This document shows positions 47,335-58,100 of a stretch of 64,000 nucleotides of DNA, piece by piece (position 1 is the first letter of the stretch; each line of letters begins with the position of its first letter). Location: NCBI RefSeq assembly GCF_022921055.1, contig NZ_CP095068.1:62001-126000 (forward strand). Direction: 5' to 3'. The position numbers and the translations under genes were made by a program. Under the pieces are notes generated by a model that did not search any database, was not told the origin of the DNA, and was given only the letters and a program-made list of their open reading frames with translations. This stretch comes from Hymenobacter volaticus. GTDB taxonomy: Bacteria; Bacteroidota; Bacteroidia; Cytophagales; Hymenobacteraceae.

Positions 47335-47452
47335 AGTCATTCGGTTGCTTGCCCTTTCATACGCGGGCATCCTTAGATACCACCTTGTTGCTTCGGGCAC
47401 TGGTGGCGTTCAGGTTGGTGCGACACCATACGGCTAGCTAGATTGTGGCTAG

Positions 47453-49324
47453 CTAGGGTTTAAGCACTACCAAGCGGTGGGTTTGCGGCTTTTCGTGCGG
47501 GCTTTCCACTCGCAGCACGTACAGGCCGGCGGGCAGCGAAGTCGTGGCAAATCGCAACGTTGTACGGCCCGCGCGCACCCAGTCGTGCAGCAATTCCGCT
47601 ACGGTTTGCCCGCGCGGGTCCAGCAAAGAAATACGGGTCCGGCCGCCGCGTTTCTGCTGAAATTCCACCACCACGTACTCGGTGGCCGGGTTCGGATACG
47701 CCGCTAGCGGCGGCCGCACCCCAGCCGGGTGGGTGGCGGCCACCACGCCCGGGTGGGCGAGCCGCGAAATATGGGGCGTCGCTCCCCGCCCCGCCAAGGC
47801 CAGTGGCAACCGGCACGCAGCCCTGGGCCCATACTTCGCCCGGGCGGTTGTAGCGCGGGCTTAGCCCGAGGTAGTCGCCCCAAATAGCAATGTAATCATC
47901 ACCGGTGTGCAGGTTGACGGGCGCCGACAGGTCGCCGGCATCATCAACGAACACGGCCGAGTACCCCACGTACTCGGTCGGTGCGGCGTGGGAGTACACG
48001 ATAAGGGCACTGTTTTCGGTGGGCGTGCGGCCGCAGTAGGCAATGGCCGGAAACGCCGCCTCGCGGGCTTCTGGCAAAAACTGGGCTTGGGCGCTCGGAG
48101 TGGGGGCGGTGAGGTTGGTGATTTGGCCGTAGCAGATACCCGCCCGCGGCGGACCGGAGGGGTGCAGGGCGTTCAGCACGAAGTGAATTCGTTGGTTGTG
48201 CTGGAAGGCGCTCATCACGCGCGCGTCGTTGCGGCTCAGGGTCACGGTAGTGCCGCGCTGTCGGACATCGGGGGGCAGCGTGTAGGGGAGCATGCCCGCG
48301 CAGGCCCGCACCTCGAGGGCGGGCGCGGCGCTCAAATCAGCCCCTACTTGCACCAGCAGCAAGCGCTGGGAGTTTTGGGCACTCAGGGCCTCACTGGAAA
48401 GGAAATAGGCCGGTAGGGTGCTTAGCTGGGTGCTACCGCGCACCGGCGTCAGGTTGAAGACGGGCTGCCCGTTGTCGGTGATGCTGTGGTAGTAGCGCGC
48501 ATCGGCACTTTGCAGCACCTGCCCGCAAGCAGCTTTTGCTTGTTGAGCTGCCAGACAACGGACTGCCGAAAGCCGGAATTGTTGGTGGAGCCGTCGGTGA
48601 AGGTGTTGCCGCTAATGAACAGCTCGTTTTGGGTCAGCAAGATGTTGGGGTAGTCCATCCAGGTGCCGTCGTTGAGGGGCGAGCCGCTGAGCTGGTAGCT
48701 GTGCCAAGCGCCCAGCGGGTCGGCGCTCACCGATACGGCCACGTGCACCAAGCTGGCCGCGGCCACGTTGCCAGATAGAAATACCACCACAAACCGGTTT
48801 GCCTCGGGGTCGTAAAGCACGCGTGGGTCGAAGCCGCGCACCCCGGGGGTAGTGCTGAGGGCCGCCAGGTTTTGACTGCGCAGCAGGGTGCCGTCTTCGG
48901 CGTGCACGGCCAGGCGGTTGTTCATCACGCTAACCACCGTACCATCGTTGGCCACGGCCAAGTCGTCGTCGTTAGGGACACCAGGTAGCTCGTAGCCAAA
49001 GAAACGGCTGAGAACCTGCGGCGGGGTGGCAGTACGGGCACTTACTGTTGGAGGAGTGGGAAAGTTGGCGGCGCGTTGCAGGCGGGCCAAGCTGTCTTTA
49101 ATAGCTACTAGCTTGGCTTGGGTGCCCGCTAGGCGCGGGGCCGCTACGGGCACAGTGCGTAAGGTTGGCTGCCAGTCTGGCGTTGCCGTTAGCATCACTT
49201 GCTTGGGAGGATCCACTGCCGGGTGCGCTACGGCGTAGGCGCCCTGCCCGGTTGCGGTGTGAGCTCCCAAGAGCAACAGACAACCTACGTTGCGCCACTG
49301 GCTTAGTAACTTGTTAAAATTCAT
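47453..49324 (-). CDS. T9SS type A sorted secreted protein, two frameshifts
   Basis: About 624 residues when joined. Signal segment MNFNKLLSQWRNVGCLLLLG with cleavage near TATGQ. The first frame reads FFGYELPGVPNDDDLAVAND, NRLAVHAEDGTLLRSQNLAA, FDPRVLYDPEANRFVVVFLS, a pattern of propeller/lectin-like surface proteins. It stops at 48449. One extra base in the C-run 48522-48524 (plus) joins QVLQSADARYYHSITDNGQP and the second frame, in which SALIVYSHAAPTEYVGYSAV stands. A second break (47760-47830) leads to the type A sorting domain (AAYPNPATEYVVVEFQQK, GLYVLRVESPHEKPQTHRLV). So the intact protein is exported by T9SS and cleaved at its C-terminal domain. Driven by promoter element copy 4. Confidence 0.8.
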
Positions 49325-49648
49325 TGCCTTGCATGGCTTTTATCCTAGGATATAATACGGATTTCGATGGTTTGCTAGTGCTTTGTTGAAGGAGTGGGTG
49401 CCGGGCAGAGCACGGCCAGAACTGAAACTGTGCGTGGTAGAAAGCCGCAGTTCCGGGTGCTGGCTTTCACCTGCTTTCTGGTACTCGGTTGGGCTCGGTC
49501 AGCCGCGTTGCGCGGTTGGTTGGGGCGGCCACTTAAGAGGGCCATTCCATCGAGGAAGGCATCAACAAAATGAGCGTTCATAAGGAGAAGAGGCGGCCGT
49601 TGTTACGCGGCTGCATTGTTCATAAGTAAACCACTGTCTCAGCTTCTA

Positions 49649-49714
49649 CAAAGCTAAAACTGGTCGTGGTCGGCAACTTTCGTGAAACGGAGTTCCGCTT
49701 TCGTGACCCGGATT
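49649..49714 (-). promoter_or_regulatory. Regulon promoter element, copy 4
   Basis: On the minus strand: AATCCG begins at 49714, ACTCCG 21 bp later at 49693, TAGCTTTG 37 bp after that at 49656; 66 bp in all. TTTCACGAAA follows the second half-site. Faces the T9SS type A gene. Confidence 0.78.
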
Positions 49715-49902
49715 TTCCGCCGGGCACACCCCGGAACTGCCTCTCCGAGACAGACAATCTTGCTACCTGCTACGCAGTTGTGGGCGCCACCCAGCCAAAG
49801 ACGAATACCGCTCAAATCAAGCGGAAACACCGATTTAATTCGCCGCGAAGCAGACCTGACGCCCCGAAACCAACGGCCTTAGTTCGGTAGGCCACTGCAA
49901 AA

Positions 49903-49968
49903 AATCCGGCAGCGGCAAGTGGAACTCCGTTTCGCGAAAGTTTGCCGCAAACTGGGCTCCTAGTTTTG
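49903..49968 (+). promoter_or_regulatory. Regulon promoter element, copy 3
   Basis: AATCCG at 49903, ACTCCG at 49924 (21 bp), TAGTTTTG at 49961 (37 bp); 66 bp, with palindrome TTTCGCGAAA. The half-site spacer GCAGCGGCAAG is identical to that in copy 1. Drives the PKD lipoprotein gene. Confidence 0.8.
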
Positions 49969-50165
49969 CAAGCACAAAGCAGCCGCCCCCCGCTCCTTCT
50001 TGGAAGCATACCCCGGGCTGGCAACCAACTATTTCTGATTGCACACCCGCCTAGCAGGCTGGGCTAGTAGGGTATTGCCTGCGCTTCCCCTTGAAAATCA
50101 GGACCAATCGGGGGTGGTCCGCCCTATTGCCAACTCCATTCATCATCCATTTTCTTTTTTCATTT

Positions 50166-52102
50166 ATGTCCTTTTACCCTTACCGTCTGCCCGTACTGAT
50201 GGCTACCTTGTCGGCGCTGACCTTCGCTGCCTGCGACGACGACAACCCCGAAACAACGGCAACCCCCAAGCCGAAAGCCGCTTTCACCTACACGGCCGGC
50301 TCCTGCCAGGGTGGCTGCCCGGTGGCTATCCAGAACACGTCCCAACATGCCACTTCCTACACCTGGGACTTCGGCGACAGCAAAACCGGCACCCAGGCGG
50401 ACGCACAGTTCAATCACTCCTATGCCCAAGCGGGCGTGTACCGCGTAAAGCTCACGGCTACCGGCGCCGGCGGCACCGACACCACCAGCCAGCGCATCAC
50501 GGTGGGCAGCGGCTCGGGCTGCACGCGGCAGATTGTGCAAGTCAGCAGCAACATCACCACGGCCACCACCTGGGAATCGTGCAACGTGTACGTGGTGGAT
50601 GGCGACATAGGCGTGAGCAACGTGCTGACGTTGCAGCCCGGCACGGTCGTTAAATTCAAGAGCGGCAGTGAGTTGAGCTTGAACGGCGCGGGCCGCCTCG
50701 AGGCCGCCGGTACGGCCGCCGCCCCCATCTTTTTCACTTCCATCAAAGACGACGCCCACGGCGGCGACACCAACGCCGACGCCGCGGCCACCACGCCCGC
50801 CCGCAAGGATTGGGAACACCTCAACCTGAACGGCAAAAACGGTTCGCGCCTCGAATATTGCCAGTTCTTGTACGCCGGTGGCGGCGGGTCCAACAGCTAC
50901 GCACTGGGGCTGAACGGGGGCTCGGCTACCATCCGCAACTCTATTTTCGCCCACAATGGTGGTGGCGCCCCGAGCATGCAAGGCGCCCTGGATGCGGGGG
51001 AAGCCTCGGCGGCCATCGAGCTAAACAACAACACGTTCTTCGACAACGAGATGCCGCTGCGAATCAACAACCTGTTCAGTGTCGACAACTCCAACACCTT
51101 CCAGAACCCGCAGAATGCCAACCAAAAAAACGACTACAACGGTATCTGGGTGAAAGACACCTCGGTTCGGTCGATAATGCTGACCTGGGGCGAAACGGAA
51201 GTGCCCTTCGTGCTCGACAATACAGGTTGGGAAAGCCAGCTAACTCTCGGGCGGGCGTCATCTTGAAAATGCTGCCCAACGCGGCTATGCAGTTCAACAG
51301 CGGCGGCTACTTGGTGGCTCGCGGTACCAGCGCGCAGCCCGTGGTGTTCACTTCCTACAAAGATGACACCCACGGCGGCGACACCAACCACGACGGCAAC
51401 GCCACGACCCCGACCAAAAAAGATTGGCGCAACATCGTGGCTGGCAGCTCGGCCGACTCGGAATTCGAGTACTGCCAGTTTCTGTACGGTGGCAACGGCG
51501 GCAATACCATCAGCTTGTTTGGCGCCAAGGCGAGCATTACGCACTGCACGTTTGCGCACAACGGCCAAGACGATGGCATAACCGAAGCTTCCCTCGACGC
51601 CTCCCGTGCCAAGGCCGGGACCGTTATTCAGGAAAACACCTTCTACGACAACGTCCGGCCGCTGTCCATTGCCGCTAGCTTCGACCTCGACAACTCCAAC
51701 ACCTTCCACGACCCCGCCAACGCCAGCCAGAAAAACCAGTACCAAGGCATCGTCACGTTCTGGGACATCAATGCCACCAAGGCGAGCGTGAACTGGGAAG
51801 AAACCGAAGTAGCCTACGTGAACACGGAAAATATTGACTTGGTGGACGGCAAGACGCTCCGGCTCGGCAACAACGTGACGCTGAAGTTTCTGCCCAACGT
51901 GCAAGTTTCGCTGCGTAGCAATGCCAACCAGCTGCAAAATGCCAACGGCGCCGGCGTAGCCTTCACTTCCTACAAAGACGACGCCCGCGGCGGTGATGCC
52001 AACGGCAATGGCGCGGCCAACAACCCGGCCACCAGTGACTGGAAAGGCGTGTACAGCGGCGGCTGGCTGAAGTGGACTAACATCTACTACGCTTCCAATT
52101 AA
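50166..52102 (+). CDS. PKD-domain lipoprotein with parallel-beta-helix-like repeats, one frameshift
   Basis: About 645 residues when joined. ATG 50166 begins MSFYPYRLPVLMATLSAL with lipobox FAAC. A PKD domain follows (about 35-120: ATSYTWDFGDSKTGTQ, NHSYAQAGVYRVKLTA). Then come two long repeats of the same kind, each with a block like LxLQPGTVVKFKSGS / LRLGNNVTLKFLPN, FTSxKDDxHGGDTNxD and WxxLNLNGKNGSRLEYCQFL, as in right-handed beta-helix adhesins. The first frame ends at 51266; one extra G at 51249-51251 restores LTLGAGVILKMLPN and joins the second. Probably an adhesin or surface anchor. Promoter element copy 3 lies upstream. Confidence 0.85.
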
Positions 52103-52170
52103 GAAGTCAACCACAGTCTGTGCACCCCAGGCTACCCGATAACTGCTGCCCGCTTACATCACAGTTTAGT

Positions 52171-52760
52171 ATGCCCAACAACTTGCTTTTCAGTTGCTTG
52201 TTAGCGGTTTCTGGCCTCCTAATGGGCTGCCGAAAATCGGCGCCGGAGCCCGCCGCGCGTTACTCGCATTTGCACACCTTCAACACGGTGCTAGGAGTGG
52301 TGCCGCCGGAGAAAGAGCAAGCCGAGCAGCCGGCCTCGCAACTGCGGGGTTCGGCCCAGCTCACGGCCACGGCCTTGGAGCTAACAGTGGCCGCCGACCC
52401 GGAAGAACAACTCGTTCTGAGCATTCCCGCGACCAACTCAAAGGCAGCTTCATCGGTCAGTATCAATTGCGCGACCCGACGCTGCCTGGCGCGGGGGTAG
52501 TTAAGGCGAGCTACACTTACTATGCCCCGGCTGGCACTTCCCGCCAACCGCAGCTCTACCAGAATTCGGCGCCGGCCACCTATCCCTGTAGCGGCACGCT
52601 CCTGATAAGTGAGTACGACCCCAAGCACGAACTAATTAGTGGTAGCTACCACGTAGATTATTCGTTCGTGCCCAACCCCAAGCAGCTCGCTCCCGCCCGC
52701 CCTGATAATTGGCAGATCACGCTGGAAGGCAGTTTCAACAACGTAAATCTCAAGCAATAA
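52171..52760 (+). CDS. Small lipoprotein, calycin-like, one frameshift
   Basis: About 196 residues. ATG 52171 (MPNNLLFSCLLAVSGLLMGC) gives a signal peptide and lipobox. The first frame ends at 52500 after VLSIPATNSK; one extra C at 52426-52428 restores SIPRDQLKGSFIGQYQLRDP and continues GVVKASYTYYAPAGTS, TYPCSGTLLISEYDPKHELI and the end NWQITLEGSFNNVNLK. The LISGSYHVDYSF...LEGSFNNV ending resembles the genes at 37314 and 43345. It is 68 nt downstream of the PKD gene and probably in the same unit. Confidence 0.75.
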
Positions 52761-52775
52761 CGGGTTGTTGATTGC

Positions 52776-52807
52776 ACCCGGGCGTTTCGCTTGCGAAACG
52801 CCCGGGT
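52776..52807. terminator. 15-bp hairpin
   Basis: ACCCGGGCGTTTCGC (52776-52790) and its complement at 52793-52807 pair perfectly, with the loop reduced to the TT at 52791-52792 plus opened closing pairs. Placed 15 nt after the lipoprotein stop. Confidence 0.6.
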
Positions 52808-52850
52808 ATGGGCACTCTGCTAACGTTGCGCTGTTTTATTTTTCACAGCT

Positions 52851-53510
52851 ATGTTTCACCGCTTACTACTTGGCGGCCTACTCACTCTAGGGCTAGCCCC
52901 AGCCGCTACTGGCCAAATCCTCCTCCCTACGGAAGCGCCAAGCACCAAAAGCTTAGATAAACTTCAACTTAAGCTAGGCACCGGGCTGACCCGCCATTTC
53001 AATATGGGCGGTACCGCGGGCCTTACGGTACCGGTCGTGCTCGGCGCAGAACACTTGCTCGGGACTAGCTGGAGTGCCTACCTCAACGGTGAAGCGGGTT
53101 TTTACTTCGGTGGCAACAAGCTGCGTGATGCCGATGGCAATCATCGGCCGCTCGGGTTGAACAGCACCGGTTTCGACGCCGGTATCCGACGCTACTACAA
53201 CCAAGAGAAGCGCCACCAGCAAGGACGAGCCACGGGAGTATTCGTCGGCAACTACCTCGCCTTGCATTCGTCTTCTAAATGGGAGAACAATGCCTTCAAC
53301 AGCACCCGCCTCCGCTATCAATCAACGACGCTCACCGTCCTTTGGGGGCTGCAACGCCGCCTAGGTGGTCACGGGCTCTTGGATGCCTACGTTGGTCCGG
53401 GCTTTGCCAACGAGCGGCGCGAACGGCACACTCCAAATGGCTTCGTGCCGAGGCGGCACCCCTTCACTTTTGTGCCGCAAGCAGGCGTGAAGCTAAGCTT
53501 GGTGCTTTAG
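52851..53510 (+). CDS. Outer-membrane beta-barrel protein, hypothetical
   Basis: 219 residues with signal peptide MFHRLLLGGLLTLGLAPAATG|Q. Mature sequence has strand-rich repeats (FNMGGTAGLTVPVVLGAEHL, GEAGFYFGGNKLRDADGNHR, GVFVGNYLALHSSSKWENN) and ends VPQAGVKLSLVL, as in outer-membrane barrels (similar to DUF3575-like proteins). Function unknown. Fifth surface protein in this region; a hairpin in front of it hints at a separate promoter. Confidence 0.8.
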   Translation: MFHRLLLGGLLTLGLAPAATGQILLPTEAPSTKSLDKLQLKLGTGLTRHFNMGGTAGLTVPVVLGAEHLLGTSWSAYLNGEAGFYFGGNKLRDADGNHRPLGLNSTGFDAGIRRYYNQEKRHQQGRATGVFVGNYLALHSSSKWENNAFNSTRLRYQSTTLTVLWGLQRRLGGHGLLDAYVGPGFANERRERHTPNGFVPRRHPFTFVPQAGVKLSLVL

Positions 53511-53559
53511 CTTGACCGTAGAATGAAAGGATAAAAGTGAAAGCTTGGTTTTGCCAAGC

Positions 53560-53613
53560 AACACGCCTCGGGCGCAGCACCAGTACTACCTGATGCCACG
53601 TCCGAGGCGTGTT
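53560..53613. terminator. 12-bp hairpin between convergent genes
   Basis: AACACGCCTCGG (53560-53571) pairs with CCGAGGCGTGTT (53602-53613) over 12 bp with a 30-nt loop, between the barrel gene (plus) and the TolC-type gene (minus). T-rich on both sides (TTATTTAG after the stem). Confidence 0.6.
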
Positions 53614-53674
53614 ATTTAGGCGATGCCGCTGTCACGCTGGCTCCTGCGCACGACCACCAATAGCCAAGTAATGA

Positions 53675-55147
53675 CTACCTGACGGGCTCGGTCAAGGAAC
53701 CGGCGGCTACAGTCGTGGAATATTGTCCAGCTATGTTCTCTAAGAAAACTACGTTCACTGCCTCGCTGCAATTAAAGCCTTTACTGCTGCACGGGCGGCC
53801 AATAGCCCGGTCCAAGTCGATGGTCGCCGTTTGATAGTCGTATACGGCTTGCAGGTAGCCTAATTTAGTACGGGTCAAAGCCAGTTCCGCGTCGGTAAGG
53901 TCGAGGCGGGAGGCCATGCCGGCGCGCCAACGGTCACGGGTGATGCGGTAGCCGAGGGCCGCCGCCCCCACGGTTTGCTGCTGGCTTTCCACGCGCCGGC
54001 GGGTTTCCTGCACGCTCGACACGCTGGTCAGCACCTCGGCCCGAATCAGCTCCTGCTGGTTGGCCAAGCCCCGGTCGGTTTGCTGGCGCGCGATACGGGC
54101 TTGCTCGGTCCGCGCCTGCACCCGGCCGCCGCTGTACAGGGGCACCGCCACCTGCACCCCGAGGTAAGAACTAACGGGCCACTGGTAGTCGCCGAGCCGC
54201 AAGTTGTAGGCTTGGGCCTGGGTTTGCACTTGGCCGGTAACTGCTAGCTGCGGCCGGCCATTCGCCGAAACTTGACGGATTTGTTCTTGGTTGAGTTCCT
54301 GCGTCAACTTAAGCTGACGCAGTTCCGGCCGGTTTTCCAGGGCCAGGGCGTAGGCTTGCGCGCTGGTCAGCGACTGGGCCTTGTCATCGAAATACAACGA
54401 GTCCTGCAGGGTCAGCGGCTCGTCGGCATCCAGGCCGATAGTGGTGGCCAAGATGGTTTTGGCGATGCCGATACCATTGGAAAGACGCAGGATTTCGGGG
54501 CGCAGATTCTCCACGTTCACGTAGGCTCGCAACGTATCGACCCGGGATGCCCGGCCCTGTAGCAGCAATGAGCGGGCATCGCGCAAGGCTTGCACATTGC
54601 GCCCGAGGCTTTGCTCTTGCAGCCGCAGTTGCTCTTCGATGATGAGCACGTTCAGGTAGGCTTTGCGCACGGCCGTCACCACGTTGTTGGCCGTAACGGC
54701 GGCTTCGGCGGTGCTGCGCACTTCGTCAATGCCGGCCGCCCGAATTCCCGACTTCACCCCCGCCTGAAACAGTGGCTGATACACCCCCACGGAACCCACA
54801 AAGGCTTGGTCGCCACCCACGCGCAGGGCGGCTATCTGGTTGTCGGACAGGCCCGCAAAGTTGCCCGGCAGAAAAGATACCGGTCGCTGAAAGTTATACA
54901 GGTACTGCCCGAAACCCGAGACCGTGGGCAGGGCCGCGCCCCGCGCTTCGCGGGTACGCTGGCTGGCTTGGGCCACGGCGAGGTTGGCAATTTGCAGGTC
55001 GCGGTTTTTCTCCTGCGCCAGCGCCACGGCCCCACTGATCGTGAGCGGTTTGGTTTGCGCAGCAACGGCGGTGGCGAAAGCCCACAGGCCGGCTACGAGG
55101 ACGTACCGCCAACTAGCGAGTGCGCCCGAAAAGGCAAAAAATTGCAT
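53675..55147 (-). CDS. TolC-family outer-membrane efflux protein
   Basis: 490 residues. Signal peptide (about 1-30, ending AVAAQ) and the TolC/OEP repeat of long helical hairpins: LTISGAVALAQEKNRDLQIA, NLAVAQASQRTREARGAALP, and the second half QQTVGAAALGYRITRDRWRA, LDLTDAELALTRTKLGYLQA. Forms the outer-membrane duct of the RND system encoded directly upstream (38 nt gap). Third gene of the operon. Confidence 0.93.
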   Translation of the reverse strand: MQFFAFSGALASWRYVLVAGLWAFATAVAAQTKPLTISGAVALAQEKNRDLQIANLAVAQASQRTREARGAALPTVSGFGQYLYNFQRPVSFLPGNFAGLSDNQIAALRVGGDQAFVGSVGVYQPLFQAGVKSGIRAAGIDEVRSTAEAAVTANNVVTAVRKAYLNVLIIEEQLRLQEQSLGRNVQALRDARSLLLQGRASRVDTLRAYVNVENLRPEILRLSNGIGIAKTILATTIGLDADEPLTLQDSLYFDDKAQSLTSAQAYALALENRPELRQLKLTQELNQEQIRQVSANGRPQLAVTGQVQTQAQAYNLRLGDYQWPVSSYLGVQVAVPLYSGGRVQARTEQARIARQQTDRGLANQQELIRAEVLTSVSSVQETRRRVESQQQTVGAAALGYRITRDRWRAGMASRLDLTDAELALTRTKLGYLQAVYDYQTATIDLDRAIGRPCSSKGFNCSEAVNVVFLENIAGQYSTTVAAGSLTEPVR

Positions 55148-55185
55148 AAGGAATAACTTTACAAGCCAGCTGTTGAGAAGGATAC

Positions 55186-58100
55186 TTAGGCAGTGACAAC
55201 TTCCGCTGCCTGGGCTTCCCCGACCAGCGCGGGCCGATGCTTGCGCGAGAGGAAGGAATACACCGCCGGAATAATGTAGAGCGTCAGGAAGCCGGCGAAC
55301 AGCAACCCGCCCACGATGACCGTGCCTAGCGAACTACGGCTATTCACTGCCAAGGCAATCGGGATGGTGCCGAAAATCATGGCCAGCGAGGTCATCAAAA
55401 TCGGGCGGAAACGCGAGGCGGCGGCGGCCTGCGCGGCCTCTAGCGGCGTCATACCTTGCTCCTTGGCCTGGTTGGCAAACTCGACGATGAGGATGCCATT
55501 CTTGGTAATCAAGCCGATGAGCGTGATGATGCCGATTTGACTAAACACGTTTAGGGTTTGGTCCAGCAACCAAAGACTGAGCAGGGCGCCGGTGAGGGCT
55601 AGCGGCACGGTGAGCAGAATGATGAGCGGGTCGATGAGGCTCTCAAACTGCGCCGCCAAAATCAAGTAAATCAGCACCAAGGCGAAGCCGAAGGCGAAAA
55701 TCAAGCTGGAGGCACTTTCGGCAAAGTCGCGCGATTCGCCCGCCAGCGAGGTTTTGATGGTGGCCGGCAACACCTGCTTCGCAATGCGCTGCATCTCGGC
55801 CACGCCGTCGCCCACGGTCGCGCCGGGGGCCAGGCCCGCCGACACGGTGGCCGACAAGGCCTGGTCGTAGCGGTAGATGGCGGCCGGACTGATGCTTTCC
55901 TTGAAGGTTACGAGGTTGTCGAGCGACACCATTTCGCCGCTGCGGGTGCGGGCGTATACGGCGCGCAGGGCGTCGGGCGTGTCTCGGTCGCGCCGCTGCA
56001 ACTGCCCGATGACGTCGTATTGCCGGTCGTTGAAAATGAAGTAGCCGTAGCGCTGCCCGCTCAAGGCCAGCTGTAGGCTGCGGGCAATTTCCACCACCGA
56101 GATGCCAAGCTCCGCCGCTTTGTCGCGGTTGATGGTGAGCACCAGCTCGGGCTTGTTCACTTTCAGATCCGAGTCCACGAAGCGCAGCACCGGGCTTTTG
56201 CGGGCTTCTTCCAGGAATTTGGGAAGCACGGCCGTCACTGCTCCTAGGCTTGAGCCTTGCAGCACGAAATTGACCGGCTGCCCGCCGCCAAACCGGCCAC
56301 CAATGGTGGGCGGCTGCGAAGGGAACACCAGCACGCCCCGAAAATTCTGAGCGTTGCGGCCCAGCACGGCAGCCACCTCGGCCTGGCTGGTGGTGCGGTC
56401 CTCAGCCTTTTTGAGGAAGGTTTGCTGAATGGCCACGTTCACCGGCGCGGGCGGCCCAAAGGTGAGCGCCAGCAGGGAATAGGTCTGAAACAAGCCCAAG
56501 TCCTGGGTGGAATCGACCACAAACTGCGACAGCTCGTTGATGTACTTTTCGGTGTACTCGTAGGAGGAACCTTCTGGCGCCACCATCACCATGGTCACCT
56601 GCGAGCGGTCTTCCAGCGGAGCCAGCTCCGAGGGCAGCAGCCGGCCCACGCCGTAAATCAGCGCCAGGCTGGCAACCAGCACCGGCAGCGCTATCCAGCG
56701 CCGCTTCAGAAACCACGCCAGCGAGCGTTCGTAGCCGCCGTTGAGGCCCACGAATAGGGGCTCAGTCTTGCGGTACAGCCAGTTGGGTTGGTCTTGGTGC
56801 TTAAGCAAATAGGCGCTCATCATCGGCGACAACGTCAGGGCCACGAAAGCCGACACTGTGACCGAGCCAGCCACGACCACCGCAAATTCCTGGAACAGTT
56901 TGCCGGTGATGCCCGGCAAAAACAGGATGGGCAAAAACACCGCCGCTAGCGTGATAGTGGTGGAAATCACGGCGAAGTAGATTTCCGCTGAGCCTTTCAG
57001 CGCGGCCTCCAGCGGGGACATGCCTTCTTCCACTTTGGCGTAGATGTTTTCCAGCACCACAATGGCGTCGTCCACCACCAGACCAATGGCCAGCACCAAA
57101 CCTAAGAGGGTCAATACGTTGATGGAGTAACCAGCTAGGTACATGATGAAAAAGGCCGACACGATGCTGACCGGGATGGCCACCACGGGGATGATGGTGG
57201 AGCGCCAATCACGCAAAAACACGAACAGGATGACTACCACCAGCCCGAAGGCGATGAGCAGCGTTTCCTCGACCTCGGAAATGGAAGCCCGAATCGACTC
57301 GGTAAAGTCCTTGCCGATGGTCATTTCATACTCGGCCGGCACTTCCTTGCGCAACTCTTCGAGGCGCCGGTTGAACTCGTCGGCAATGGCAATTTCGTTG
57401 GCTCCGCGCTGCGGCTCCACGAACACGCCCACGCAGGCTGCGTTACGCCGCAGGCCGTTGAACACGGCGGTGCGCTCGTTTTCGGCGCCCAGCTCGGCCG
57501 TGCCGATGTCGCGGAAACGCACGATGCTGTTGCCGTCCTGCTTGACAATCATGTTGTTGAAGTCCTCGTCCTTTACCAGGCGGCCTAGCGTGCGCACGGT
57601 CAGCTCGTTGCGGTCACCTTCGATGCGGCCGCCGGGCAAATCCACGTTTTCCTTGCGCAGGGCCTGCTCCACGTCGGCGGGCGTGAGCTGGTAGGCGGCT
57701 AGCTTGGCGGGGTCGATGCGCAGGCGCATGGCGTACTTTTTCTCGCCCGCGATGCCCACGTGCTTTACGCCGGCAATGTTCTGCATGCGCTCCTTGATGA
57801 CGGTGGAAGCCAGGTTGCTGACTTCGAGGATGCTCTTGGTCTTGCTCTCGACCACCATGAAGATGACGCCGTCGCCGCCCGAGGCTTTTTCCACCACCGG
57901 CGGGTCCACGTCGGCGGGCAGCAAGCGGATGGCCTTGGCTACTTTGTCGCGCACGTCGTTGGCGGCCGCTTCCAAGTCGGCGTCGAGGTTGAATTCCACG
58001 GTAATCACGCTGCCCGCCTCCCGCGACACCGAAGAAATGGTGCGGATGCCGTTGGCCTCGCCGATAGACTCTTCCAGCGGCTTGGTAATCTGGTAGGCCA

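Larger units (their letters stand above)
49325..50165. other. Divergent intergenic region with two regulon promoters
   Basis: 841 bases between the T9SS type A gene (minus) and the PKD lipoprotein gene (plus). It carries copy 4 (minus, 49649-49714) and copy 3 (plus, 49903-49968) facing away from each other, with 188 bp between them. The leaders are about 320 nt (minus) and about 190 nt (plus). A minus-strand open frame at 49375-49581 in the first leader shows no signature and is left out. Confidence 0.6.

Noticed and set aside
49375..49581. 68-codon open frame in the leader of the T9SS type A gene
   Set aside because: It is well placed for a leader peptide, but composition and lack of a family make it unconvincing; not counted as a gene.
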